Source: Silene noctiflora
Taxonomy: Eukaryota; Streptophyta; Magnoliopsida; Caryophyllales; Caryophyllaceae
Assembly: GCA_009801015.1 (NCBI GenBank)
Contig: VHZZ01000236.1
Span: 6,213-49,241, forward strand
Length of the DNA stretch: 43,029 nucleotides
Reading direction: 5' to 3'
The notes below the pieces were generated by a model that ran no database searches, was not told the origin of the DNA, and worked only from the letters and a program-made list of their open reading frames with translations. The position numbers and the translations under genes were made by a program. Within the stretch, counting starts at the first letter, position 1. Each line of letters opens with the position of its first letter. This document shows positions 1-10,859 of the stretch, piece by piece.

Positions 1-297
1 AATTTTTTATATACTTATTTCATTAAATAATTATTTTCATGATTTTATAATATTAAAAATTATTATTTCAAATATTTTATTTTATGCATTTTAACATTAA
101 TTGAGTTTCAAACTCATACCACCCAAAATTGAAACAAACACAAGGTACGAGGAATCAAGTTCCAAACCCATACCACCCGGGTATGATTTCCTGATTCCAA
201 ACCCATACCCGTGCACGAAACAAACGCCCAGAGATTATAATTTTAATGTCAAAAGAAAAACGGAAAGAATTAATCCGATCGATCGAGACGGAGGGAG
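1..297. other. Upstream intergenic DNA with degraded repeat
   Basis: AT-rich flank of the ARP8-like gene. Positions about 105-232 hold two related stretches built on 'ccaaacccatacc' and end in 'gaaacaaacgcc', which looks like the end of a non-autonomous DNA transposon. I see no gene here; the open frame at 101-394 has no recognisable domain and overlaps the promoter. Confidence 0.4.
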
Positions 298-305
298 TAT
301 AAATA
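298..305 (+). promoter_or_regulatory. TATA box of the ARP8-like gene
   Basis: TATAAATA lies about 100 bases before the start codon at 404. This spacing suits a plant pol II promoter with transcription starting near 330. An ATG at 391 opens a short upstream frame that runs in another phase past the main start codon, in a weak context (T at -3). Confidence 0.55.
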
Positions 306-403
306 TAGTACTTCAAAATTGTCGCCTTTATACTCAACTACCTATCATCACACTTAGCTATTCTCTACTCCACAAAATCCAACAAAATCAATGATCATCA
401 TCA

Positions 404-3400
404 ATGGCGATGTTACTAAGAAAACTGTTAGAAACGGTGTCGTATTCCTCAACAACTTCTCAATCAATCTCCATCTCCGTCTTCAATTCGTCGAATTTAA
501 CACCGGCTACCGGCGATTTTGACCGGATACCGGATGAAATATTGGTGATCATACTCAAAAAATTGGGGCCAGAAGAGACTGCTAAACTATGTACTGTGTG
601 TAAAACTTGGAGAGATCTTTTATCTTCTGATAATAATTTATGGATTCATTTTTTTCAATCGCAATTTAATCAACATCATCTTGATTGGGAGTCTATTTTC
701 TTCGCCGAAACGCAATTGAGGTGATTATTTTATCGCTTATAGTGTGAGACGGTTTTTTTATTGGTTGAACGCTCGTTTACGGTATAAGACGGTTTTACAC
801 AAGTATTGATCAGTTATATGTTAGCGCTCAGTTGAGGTGATAATTTAATCGCTCACAGTGTGAGACGGTTTTTTTATTGGTTAAACGCTCTAAATGAGTG
901 TTTTTTATACATAAAAGACCGTCTCACAGTATAAGACGGTTTTGCTCAATTAGTGTTGATCAGTTATATGTTAGCTCAGTTGAGGTGATAATTTATTCGC
1001 TCACACCGTGAGACGGTTTTTTTATTGGTTAAACAATCTAAATGAGTGTTTTTTATATATATAAAAGGACCGTCTCACAGTATAAGACGGTTTTGCTCAA
1101 TTAGTATTGATCAGTTATATGTTAGCTCAGTTGAGGTGATAATTTAATCGCTCAGCGGTGTGAGACGGTTTTTTTATTGGTTAAACACTCTAAATGAGTG
1201 TTTTTTATATATAAAAGGACCGTCTCACAGTATAAGACGGTTTTGCTCAATTAGTATTGATCAGTTATATGTTAGCTCAGTTGAGGTGATAATTTAATCG
1301 CTCACAGTGTGATACGGTTTTTTTATTGGCTAAACACTCTAAATGAGTGTTTTTTATATATAAAAGGACTGTTTCACTGGATAAGACGGTTTTGCTCAAT
1401 TAGTATTGATCAGTTATTTGTTAGCTCAATTGAGGTGATAATAGTATAATACAATTATTTACGGTGTGACGGTTTTTTTATATATATAAAAGGACCGTCT
1501 CACAAGGTAAAAGGTTAATATGTTAATTCAATTAGTTAGAATTTCTAATATTTGTGATTATTGTATGAGTTTGACAAAGTAAAGTGTGATTGATGCGAAT
1601 GTCAGTTTTGAAGCCTCGGGATTCGAGTTAGTGGTGGAACTAAGGAGGCTAGCAGTTGCGGCCCCCTAAGCAATAAAATGTTGGAACTTTAATGAATTAC
1701 TTTGAAGTTGTTTTCAAGTTGTGAAGTATTATTAGTCGGCCCTCAGAAATTTTCGCCACTAACTGTAAATCCTGATTTCGTCACTGGTTTGAGTTTGTTA
1801 CTCAGGTTGTGGTCAATGTGGTGTGTTGTGATTTTGATTGTCAATACGTGGCAAGCATTTGAAGTTAGGGGGTTGAAATAAAGATGAAATATTTTAGAGG
1901 GCGAATTAGTAATGCAGTCAAGTAAACATAATTTTTGTTTTTGTTGTTATTTTCATTGGTTAGGGGGCGACAAACACGGCTAGCATCCCTTGCTCGGTTT
2001 CTCCATCATTGCAGTTGCTTAAGTTATATTCGTACCTCATTTGCCATTACTTGATGTTATGGAGTTTTTTTTTTTCTTTGGGTGATTACAGGTTTATGTA
2101 TCATGAAGGGACACCGCAGTTGTCTCTTAAGAATATTTTCGGGCAGCGTGCTCAGGTTCCTGGTGCTCTAATTGTTGACGGTAATTTATTTTTCATATTG
2201 GTTGAGGATTAATTTTTGTCTCTTTAATTCAGTTGTTTGTCGTAGTCTCAAGAAATTAATAAAATGAGCATGATTAGGTTCCCTTGATTACACTGACAAG
2301 GTGAAGAGGAGTAACTCATTGGTTTAAAACTATCAACTTTCCACACTTTATAATGTGGGACACTTACGCGTGATGCTTAAAACTCAAAAGGGTGAGGAGA
2401 TGTTCAACATAGCATTGTAGTATTGTACTATAAACAAAGAGGAAAAGACAACTCCATAAACATGAGTAAACCTCGAGATGTAAGCTATAAATGCAGTGCA
2501 GACTTGCAGTTCATATGCACAATATTTTGATAGTTTTTCTCGTAACCTGCAAATTTGATCTGTTTCTGATTGTGGTGACGGTGAAATTTTGTCATTTTAT
2601 GCCGTGATTCTTAAGGTGGCTCTGGATACTGCAAGTTTGGTTGGAGCAAGTATTCCCGTCCTTCTGGAAGGTCTGCCACATTTATGGTGAGCCCCCTGCA
2701 TTTTCTCAGCTTATTGAGCTTCAAAGTTTATGTTTCCATAAGCATGTTTTCTTCTGTTAGAAATATCATTCGAAGCTGTCAATTATCAACCTTTTTTTTC
2801 CCCTCTCCCCTTTTGGGGAACTTATTTTTTATTTATTGAACATGTGCACCCTCTTTGCAGGAATTTGGGAATATTGAAGCCCCCATGTATACCAGACATC
2901 GTCATTTCTATTCTACGCTTTATGGCAGGTTGGTTCTCTATATATTCCCAACATCCAAGCCAGGAATTTTTTTAATCCATTTTATTCTGGTTATCTATTC
3001 TATTAACTGCATACAAGCCTCCAAGTTCCTCTTGAAAAACTATGCAACCTAAAATGGTTGGCCTGTCATACCTCGAATATTTATTCACTAAATATGAATG
3101 ATCAAGCCCATAGTAGCATGTTTGTAGGCAAATAGAAACATCAGTTTATCCTAATCAATCCACTTTAGAAAGCTATGCAATGGGCTATTGGGTTCCTTGT
3201 GAGCTTCAATACAATATTTGCCGAACAAAAATACTCAAACATCAATAATCGTCTAAAAGAATACTCACTGTGATGTAAATGCGTGTTTCATAATGGGTTA
3301 TAATTGTCATTTGTCAAGAAGCTGGTTTATAGATGACTATGAATTACGAAGCCCAGTATTCATAGGAATTCACAGAAGCTAATCCAAATTAACGCTTAAA

Positions 3401-6400
3401 CTTAAATGCTCAGATGGACCATGTTGCTCAATTCTTAATTTCTTATAGTATCTTTTCTGTACAGGATGCAAGTGAAACATACGACCCAGCCTATTGTTGT
3501 TTCTGTTCCTATCTGCCATTATGATGGTAAGTTCATCTTAAAATGATTGAAGACAGTAAGTCGGTTGTCATTCCTTCCAATATTGTTTGTCAATATATTG
3601 ATCTTTTAATGTTAGATTATACAACTTGCTATAGTAAGAGGTATGAATGTATGATTGAACCATAGCATACATGGAATAAATTTTCAATAAAGCAAGAGAC
3701 TTACAACCTCTCCTACACTTGCAAACCTTATTTGGTACATCCTCTAGGCCTTCTTGTTCACTGTATCTCTCTTCCACATGTAGATACAGAATCTGCTAAA
3801 GCATCAAGAAGACAACTCAAAGAAGCTATACATTCAGCACTTTTTGACCTGAATGTTCCAGCAGTCTGTGCGGTAAATCAAGTGAGTTTATTTGAGTTCT
3901 ACGTAGCTTGTATAATCTTACTCATGAAAAAAAGATACTTTTTTTGTCGTATGCATGATGGGACTGGGAGGTATGCTGATATTTATTTTATGCTTATGTG
4001 TAGATTGAAGGAGTGGGAAAAGCTTTTGTGATACGAACTGTCCTTAAACTATCACTTATACTCACCTCTAATTGCAATACTAATTTTATTAGAACTCATC
4101 CTGTTAGGGCTTTACTGGATCACTTAAAATGTAAATATAGATAACACACGCACACAAACACACAAATACATTTGTCGGATAATCTGACCTTGATGGCACT
4201 TATCTCTGTTTGACGAGTGTGATTATTTCCATGCACAAAGACTCATCTCGAACTTGTCAAGTCAGCTCAAGCTGCCAGCGCCACATCTCATATGGCTCTG
4301 CATTTGTGCCCAGTCAGCTAGAAACTTCAATGCTTGCATGTGAATATGTGACCCACTCCATCTGACTAACTAGTCTCTTTTCTCATTTAGTTTCATTACC
4401 ATCACTTATATAATCTACATCAATGCAGGCTACTCTGGCATTATATGCAGCAAGGAGGACATCAGGAATTGTGGTTAATATTGGTTTCCACCAAACCTCT
4501 ATTGTTCCAAGTATATATTCATTTGGTGGCTATTGTCATATGATGTCTTTTCTTTTTGGGTTTTTCTACATGGAATCCTCGTGTTTTTTTGAATTCTACG
4601 TGGTACCCTCAATTTTCTAAAATCTAAAACATAACTGGTAGCTGGTACCCCTAAACTTTATGAAAATCTCTCACATACCCAAAATGCACTAATCCGCCTT
4701 TTTTAAAAGTTTATTTTATGCACTTTTTATTGATCTTGTAGCAATAATTTGTCAAACAATTAACATAAATATCGTTTACTCAATCATAAACATATTTTCT
4801 TTACTAAATTTTGTAAGTTTTATAATCTAAAGTAACATATTTTATGGAATATCTTACAAATTTAACACTTTGAAAATTCGATTTTTAGTAATTTGGGTAT
4901 TTTAAGAACTACTCCGTATTTGCTAAGTTTAGAGGTACCATTGATGTTTTCAAAAAACGAGGGTTACCACGTAGAATTCGAAAAAAAAATGTAAGACTAC
5001 CACGTAAAAAAAAAAAAAAAAAAAAAAACCTTTTTTATGTCTTTGCTATAACTTACAGAAATTGAGGCATTTGCAGACTAACACTTTTAGAAGGAACACT
5101 TTTGACCTTGCAAAGTATTTGTAACTGGTTTCATTAGATTTAGTTGACGATTTGGGATTCTTCATATGAAAAATCATCTTGATACCACATGTATATTGTA
5201 ATATGGAAGGTAGACCTTGCCAATAATTGTAGACCACATGTCTGGTTGTCTTCAACAGTCACCTTGTCTTTGCTAGCTCAGTGGTGTGCAATCTTTCTCT
5301 TCTGCAGTCCTGCATGGAAAAGTGATGCGTAAGGTGGGAATTGAAGTAGTTGGTATGGGAGCATTGAAGCTAACTGGATTTCTTAGAGAACAGTTACAGC
5401 AGCGAAACATTTATTTCGAGTCTTTATACACTGTCCGGGAACTAAAGGAGGTAAACTGAATCTAAACAATCATATATTGGTTAACTCATTCCCCTTCCGC
5501 TTCTTAGATGTGCAAGACAATATAATTACTCATTTTGTTTCACTTGCCATAGAGTTTTGACAAAATACCTTTGAAGATAAAGTCAGTCTGCAGATTGCCA
5601 GATTGTAGTAATGTGTGTAATGGTGCATAATTTGATTGTGCAAATGAAATAGCTTGGGTAGAAAACTAGGCTCTGATAGTAGTCTACCAGTGTGAAAGAC
5701 ATCATTGCCTCAAAGACTGAAATATTATGTGATAGTGCGAATGTCAACTGGTTAAGTCATTGAGGCATGGTACTCATGAGTCATGACCTTGGTTCAAAAC
5801 CCATTAACATCATGACTACCCTTGTAGTTGTGGCTCACTTTACACCAGAATAAATAAAAGTTTGCATATGATTGTTTGCTGGAATGGAGTGCTGAAGTGT
5901 ATTATCCTGTTAAAGAGTAACTCCGTTTTAGATACTTGTCTAGTTGTCCATAGTTTCAGGGCTGTCAGCTTATCAAGCTGTCGTTATGTCTTTCAGAATC
6001 TGTGCTACGTGGCCATTGATTATGAAGCTGAACTTTCTAAAGACACTCAAGAATCTTGTGAATTACCAAGGGAGGGTGTATTTACACTGTCCAAAGAACG
6101 TTTTAAAACAGGAGAGATCCTGTTCCAACCACGTATTGCTGGAGTGTAAGTGTAATCTTCTTTCTTTTTTCTTTATTCACAAATATAGCTGAGCTGTATG
6201 TTTAGCGACCTATATGGTAGTAAGGTACCCATCTTCTCAGTTAATCTTTCCCTAAATAAATAATCCAGATTTCCTGGCAGCTGTAACTAGTGACTGCTTT
6301 CAGATCTCATCTTGCTACAAACCACCTTAGACAACTTTTATTCTACCTTCATTCCACTATTACTCCTATCGGCTTGTTCAGTAAAAGTTTTTCAACTTCG

Positions 6401-7424
6401 ACCGCTAATTTCTTCAAATCTATGTACAGACACAATGTTATTTTTTTTACTGAACTTTACTAAAACAACTATTTTTCATATTTAACAAACAGTATCCCAA
6501 ATCCCAATGCTGTGGAGGCTCCCACTTAAGCCGGGTAATGGGGAAATTTTTGTATTTTTGTCCAAAATGAATTTGCAACTAGTCAGAAATATTGTTTGAT
6601 CACCAAAGTCAATGGGGACAATATAAATGAGATGAGAGGAGTGTTAGTTTGTTGTATTTTATATATGATTCCCAATTTGGTGGATGAGATGGTTTTAATT
6701 GCTTCATGGCAGACGCGCAATGGGACTGCACCAGGCTGTTGCTCTCTGCATGGAGCATTGTCATGATGCAGAACTGATGGGTGATGATAGTTGGTTCAAG
6801 ACGGTGGTTTTATGTGGGGGAACTGCATGCTTGAGGGGACTACCTGGTACGTTTTAGTTACTGAGCTCTCTTTCGATTTGAATTTGTACATATGAGGTTA
6901 AATATATTTTAACACTAACCTTTCTGTTTCAGAAAGATTAGAGAAGGAACTTCGTGCACATCTTCCTTCGTATATCTCAAATGGAATCAGGGTAACTCCT
7001 CCACCTTATGGCGTCGATTCTGCCTGGCATGGGGCAAGGCTTATCAGTAACGTGAGTGATCTTTCGTCTTGAACACTTCATAATATCACTACCTTTTTTT
7101 TGCAAAATATTTTGATAGATTTGACGACGGTCAAATACCCTCAGAACTCAAGATACTGAGAGGGGACAGTAAAACATTATCTTGGAACTTCTGTAACTCG
7201 AAATAGAGCGCATGATTCAACCTAAGGTAGTACAAGGGCCGCCACGCAGTAGATTGTAGATGTTCTTGGCCATGCCACTGACTTGTGTTTCCTGGCCATG
7301 CCGATTCCACCTTTATTTGCAGTTAAGTAATTTTCCAGGAGCATGGTGCAACACCAAAAAGCAATTCAAAAGAAAGCAGCGGAGTAAACATCTGACTCCA
7401 TCGTTTTTAAAGCCACGCGGCTAA
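404..7424 (+). CDS. ARP8: F-box / actin-related protein 8 (ARP8-like), 12 exons
   Basis: Exons: 404-720, 2092-2180, 2616-2686, 2861-2928, 3465-3526, 3784-3881, 4429-4510, 5308-5450, 5997-6145, 6713-6846, 6933-7051, 7323-7424. Phases close to give 477 residues, close to the Arabidopsis ARP8 length as I recall it. Residues about 39-85 are an F-box (FDRIPDEILVIIL...CKTWRDLL...NNLW). From about 115 onward lies an actin-fold domain: a phosphate-loop-like IVDGGSGYCKFGW, then ESAKASRRQLKEAI, NVPAVCAVNQATLALYAARR, RTSGIVVNIGF and PPPYGVDSAWHGA. The F-box plus actin fold is the ARP8 signature. The Arabidopsis protein is reported in the nucleolus; its biochemical role is unclear, but an F-box suggests an SCF ligase subunit. 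Intron 1 (1.37 kb) carries a tandem array that copies the exon 1 donor; intron 7 carries a foldback element. The C-terminal tail after KQFKRKQR looks longer than in Arabidopsis. Confidence 0.95.
716..1510 (+). repeat. Tandem array copying the exon 1 splice donor
   Basis: Five units, the first about 116 bp and the next four 148-151 bp. Each unit starts with cagTTGAG|GTGATAA, nearly the same as the real exon 1/intron 1 junction (caaTTGAG|GTGATT at 720/721). The copies put decoy donors at 836/837, 984/985, 1135/1136, 1285/1286 and 1434/1435. Each unit also contains an imperfect inverted segment (gtgagacggttttt ... accgtctcac) that looks like a small MITE, so the MITE and the splice site seem to have been amplified together. 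Confidence 0.85.
4567..5006. mobile_element. Foldback DNA element in ARP8 intron 7
   Basis: The left arm (about 4567-4665, containing gaattctacgtggtaccctc) is inverted at about 4915-5006 (containing gagggttaccacgtagaatt). The outer ends match too: tacatggaatcc on the left and, inverted, tacgtggtagtc on the right. The AT-rich centre has no coding capacity, so this is a non-autonomous terminal-inverted-repeat element. A poly-A run follows at about 5006-5028. I could not define a clear target-site duplication. Confidence 0.65.
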
Positions 7425-7579
7425 CTGCTGTAAACTAAACTGTTCTCCTGATCATTTCCCGATTCTATGTATATTAGGCTCTTAGCTGAACATCTGTTGT
7501 AGCTGAATGTAAAACCACATAACATATGAGATTCGAGATTCCGTTTTGTATGTTTCTATGTACTTACAAACCAATGCAC

Positions 7580-7585
7580 AATAAA
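7580..7585 (+). terminator. Polyadenylation signal of ARP8-like gene
   Basis: AATAAA lies 156 bases after the stop codon and is followed by T-rich sequence. The interval 7425-7790 holds the convergent 3' ends of ARP8 and LLG-1 and no further gene. A short inverted repeat (catgtgat / atcacatg, about 7698-7721) lies between the two. Confidence 0.5.
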
Positions 7586-7790
7586 ATCTTGTAAAGTATA
7601 TGAATGAATAAATAGTTGATACATCTCTAATTGGTCATTCCTGATTACATTCCGGGTTCCGACCGTCATACAAACATTTGTTCTCAACTCCTCAACCTCA
7701 TGTGATATCATAAATCACATGATATCGGTTAACTTCTCACTCGTAAAAAAGAGTCAAATTCGTGGGAAAGAATCGAACCACAAATTAACC

Positions 7791-9308
7791 TCAAAGGATT
7801 CGACCAACAACAAGGACGAAGACAGCAGCTGAAAGAACCGTCAACAATGATCCATGGCGAGTTATAGCATAAATAGAGGCAGCTCCACTGGTTGTACCTT
7901 TACACTCGAGACCTCGCTTGCTTCCCTTGCATTCATTAGCGAAAAGGCCAGGCGGGTACCCACCGTTGAGGTTGATGTAACTGAACATGGTCTGAGCACA
8001 TTGGTTGGTTAAGTCATTGAGTTGATCGGCGAATTGGCAGGCGAAATCCGTGAAAGATGGACAACATTCGTCGGCCGGGTACCTGGGTCCTTTGCATCTG
8101 CTGGTAATGATGGTATAATTCTGGTTCTCAAAATTTATAGGACAAGCTGCAAATAATCCATTATCAAAAACATATAAACTTATTGTAAAACCGTCTTTCG
8201 AAGAAAATAACCGATTTGATCAAAAATTTGACTCCCGACAAGCTGCAAATAATCCATTATCAAAAACGTATAAACTTATTGTAAAACCGTCTTTCAAAGA
8301 AAATAACCGATTTGGTCAAAAATTTGACTCCCGACAAACTGCAAATAATCTATTATCAAAAACGTATAAATTTATTGTAAAACCGTCTTTTCAAAGAAAA
8401 TAACCGATTTGATCAAAAATTTGACTCCCGACAAGCTGCAAATAATCCATATTCCATTATCAAAATCTATGAACTTATTGTAAAACCGTTTTTCAAAGAA
8501 AATAACCGATTTGATCAAAAATTTGACTCCCGAGAAGCTGCAAATAATCCATCATCAAAATCTATAAACTTATTGTAAAACCGTCTCTTCGAATAAAATA
8601 ACCGATTTGGTCAGAAACCGGACTCCCCACAAAAATGGTTAGAAATTACTTTCCTAAAAAGTGAATAAAACTCAAAAAAAAAAAAAAAAAAAAAGTTAAA
8701 ATTTAGAAACTTTTAGTTAAAAATATAACCAGATCTGCCAACATTATCAACTAATTCATCAAATATCTAGCAACTAATTTCTAATTAAAAACCCATTTAG
8801 TTAGTAACTAATTAACAATCATTTTAAAAAATTCCTAAAAAAGTATTAAATTTTTGCTAAAATCCCAATTGATGCTATAAATAGAAAGTATAATTGTACA
8901 ATTAATATCACATTATACATCTAACCAAAGCGATAGCCGATACGGGTAATTTAAATTTTGAAAAACGTAAACAATCAAACGGAACGGAACGATAATAAAA
9001 CTTACGCTTTTGAGCTTGTAAAAGAGCACGTGAGGTTGATAAACGAGGTTGATCAAGCCGATCCGTTCCTGCAGATTTAAAAAAAATAAAAATAAATAAA
9101 TCGTCAATAACAACAACAACATTATCCGAGTGTCTCAATAGCTCCCGCAAATTACGGTGTAAGGAAAGAAGAGGTGGAGACCTAAAACCGAAGAAGAAAT
9201 GAAGGAATCAGAAGAAGCAAAAGTTGAAGAAGAAAGAGCCAAAATGATTAGTAGTGAAATTGTTAGCATGATTGGATTAATTTTTGAGGATTTTCTGAGC
9301 TCCATTGA

Positions 9309-9311
<3 letters not shown>
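7791..9311 (-). CDS. LORELEI-like GPI-anchored protein (LLG), copy 1, 3 exons
   Basis: Exons on the minus strand: 9311-9182, 9068-9006, 8146-7791; 182 residues from the first in-frame ATG (the second, at 9305, gives 180). The N-terminus is a signal peptide (MLTISLLIILALSSSTFA). The mature part has the LLG cysteine module: CPINFENQNYTIIT, RCKGPRYPADECC, FACQFADQLNDL, NQCAQTMFSYINL and YPPGLFANEC. The C-terminus is small residues followed by SLLTVLSAAVFVLVVGRIL, as expected for a GPI-attachment signal. LLG proteins escort FERONIA-family receptor kinases to the plasma membrane and act as co-receptors for RALF peptides. Intron 2 holds a tandem array that copies its own acceptor, and intron 1 is mostly a SINE tail. 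An (ATA)9 run sits directly before the start codon. It is a tandem paralogue of the gene at 11624-14299. Confidence 0.93.
8141..8640 (-). repeat. Tandem array copying the exon 3 splice acceptor
   Basis: Five units of 96-103 bp begin at 8141, 8237, 8333, 8430 and 8532. The first base block of each (gacaagctgcaaataatcc on the plus strand) is the real intron 2/exon 3 junction of LLG-1 read backwards: TTATTTGCAG|CTTGTC. Copies therefore offer acceptors near 8243, 8339 (altered, CAG|TTTGTC), 8436 and 8538 before the true one at 8147. Using a decoy would add an early in-frame stop (CTTGTCGGGAGTCAAA then TTTTTGA). Confidence 0.85.
9097..9165 (-). mobile_element. SINE 3'-end fragment forming LLG-1 intron 1
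   Basis: On the minus strand this reads tttgcgggagctattgagac then actcggataatgttgttgtt, the 3' tail of a tRNA-derived plant SINE that also occurs at about 19408-19517, 19911-19990 and 31015-31085. Intron 1 is only 113 bp (9069-9181), so the SINE tail is most of it. The paralogue's intron 1 (14151-14232) lacks it. Confidence 0.7.
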
Positions 9312-9339
<28 letters not shown>

Positions 9340-9340
9340 T
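9311..9340. repeat. (TTA)n microsatellite next to the LLG-1 start
   Basis: About ten TTA units lie directly before the LLG-1 start codon, so the mature 5' leader should contain them as (ATA)n. Length changes would alter the leader but not the protein. Confidence 0.85.
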
Positions 9341-9373
9341 AGTTTTAGTAAGATAAACAAAAAAGTAGAAAGA

Positions 9374-9523
9374 ATGAAAATGAAGAAGGAGTGGGTAGTG
9401 GTGGTGGTGTTGTGTGTTGGCATTTTGGCATTGTGGTCATCACTCGTAGCTGGAGGCCGGCTGGACGCGTTTTCGGCTTATGTTTTACATTTTAAAAAAA
9501 ATAAAAATAAGATTGAATTATAA
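9374..9523 (+). other. Short open frame with signal-peptide-like start, unassigned
   Basis: From the ATG at 9374 the frame encodes 49 residues: a basic start (MKMKKEW), a strong hydrophobic run (VVVVVLCVGILALWSSLVAG) and a lysine-rich end. It is divergent from LLG-1. I do not recognise a family. It could be a small secreted peptide, the first exon of a decayed gene, or chance. Confidence 0.2.
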
Positions 9524-9536
9524 GAGACGATTTCTT

Positions 9537-9672
9537 GATCAGTAGGTCTCGTGAGAGACCGTCTCTCATTAATTTAGTGAGAGATATAATAGGAAAATAG
9601 AAAAAGCAGTGGGTCCCTCACCCTATCATGTGAGAGGTCTCTCAATAACGTTATTGAGAGACCGTCTCTCCG
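9537..9672. mobile_element. Small MITE with gagagaccgtctctc ends
   Basis: About 135 bp containing several short palindromes (gtgagagaccgtctctc near 9550, attgagagaccgtctctc near 9654). The central part has no coding capacity. The short related motif is also seen near 34770-34810. Confidence 0.55.
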
Positions 9673-9711
9673 AAGTTTTTGTGTTTCTTGATAAACTTAT
9701 CATGACACTTA

Positions 9712-10140
9712 GGCTCCGTTTGGCACGATATTTCAGGTACCTGATTTGGTTAAGGTAGCTTATTTGACCAAAATTTCAGGTACCTTATTTGTTTGTAAGC
9801 GTTTGACAANTAGCTTATTTAACCAAATAAGCTATCTGAAATGAAATGCTACCTAGAGTAGTATTTGAGATTTCAGGTACCCGATTTGATTTGATTTTCC
9901 CTTTTTACCACTTAAATTTATACTATTAAATAATTCTCATATCCTTTTATGTCTTTCCATTAAAATCAGTTACCTTTTTAGTTAGTTTGTAAAACATTTT
10001 TTTATATAATCAGCTACCTTATCAGTTCATAATTTTCAGCTACCTTATCAGTTACCTTTTCAGGTTTCAGTTACCTTTTCAGTTTTCAGCTACCTTTTCA
10101 AGTTTCAGCTACCTTTTCAGGTAGTTTTACCAAACAAATC
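9712..10140. mobile_element. Foldback MITE rich in 'cagctaccttttcag' motifs
   Basis: The left end reads ggctccgtttggca and the right end taccaaacaaatcctta, which are inverted matches. Inside, ttcaggtacc/ggtacctgaa and cagctacctt units recur in both directions. The single N of the window (9810) falls here. A degraded relative in the other orientation is visible at about 14450-14660. Confidence 0.6.
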
Positions 10141-10144
10141 CTTA

Positions 10145-10700
10145 CATCCTGTTTTTTTGGATTGCAACTTTCGAAATTTAGCTGAACTGAATTTAATGAA
10201 GCTGAGATAGTAGTGCTGAACTGAACTGAATTTAATGGGGCTGAGCTGAACTGAACTAAGAGTTTAATTTCAACTCATTTAAGTTTAGTTCAACTCTATT
10301 CATTTCAGTTCAGTTTAGTTTAGCTTTCTTGATAAAGTTATCATGAAACTTAGGTCCCGTTTTTTAAGATTGAAACCGTCGGAACTTAGTTAAAGTAAAC
10401 TGAACTGAATTTAATGGAGCTGAAGTAGTAGTGTTGAACTGAACTGAACTGAACTGAACTAAGAGTTTAATTTCAGCTCATTTAAGTTTAGTTCAACTTT
10501 ATTTATTTCAATTCAGTTTAGTTCAGCTTTTCTCTCCACAAATTACCTATTACTTCAGTTCAATTCAGACGGTATCAGTCCAAAAGAACGTGACCTTAAT
10601 TCATGAAGAGAAGTGCTGAACAGAATGAAACTGAAGTGAAATGAGCTGAAATAAAGTTTAAAAGAACATGACCTTAGTGAGTATTGAGTATAGTTTATAG
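10145..10700. repeat. Two tandem copies of a 'ctgaactgaactgaa' foldback repeat
   Basis: Two related blocks (about 10150-10325 and 10350-10680) share ctgaactgaatttaatg, taagagtttaatttc and agttcagtttag arms in inverted order; the second carries an extended CTGAA run. A related element built on gttgaacttaactta lies at 42745-42895. The remainder to about 11600 is AT-rich and shows no gene. Confidence 0.6.
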
Positions 10701-10859
10701 CGTAAACTGTATGTGTTAAGGGACGGAATTTTTGAACCCATGACTTATTGTCACATATTTTCATCTTAACCACCATGGTTAAATTTTTTAAGTTAGGAGT
10801 TCGGTTAATTCGCAAGGAAGTTGAGTTCATTTAAAAAGTTTTTAAATTAGGTTTGCAGA

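Noticed and set aside
716..1510. Regular repeats resembling a CRISPR array
   Set aside because: The units are near-identical over their whole length with no unique spacers, and lie in a plant intron.
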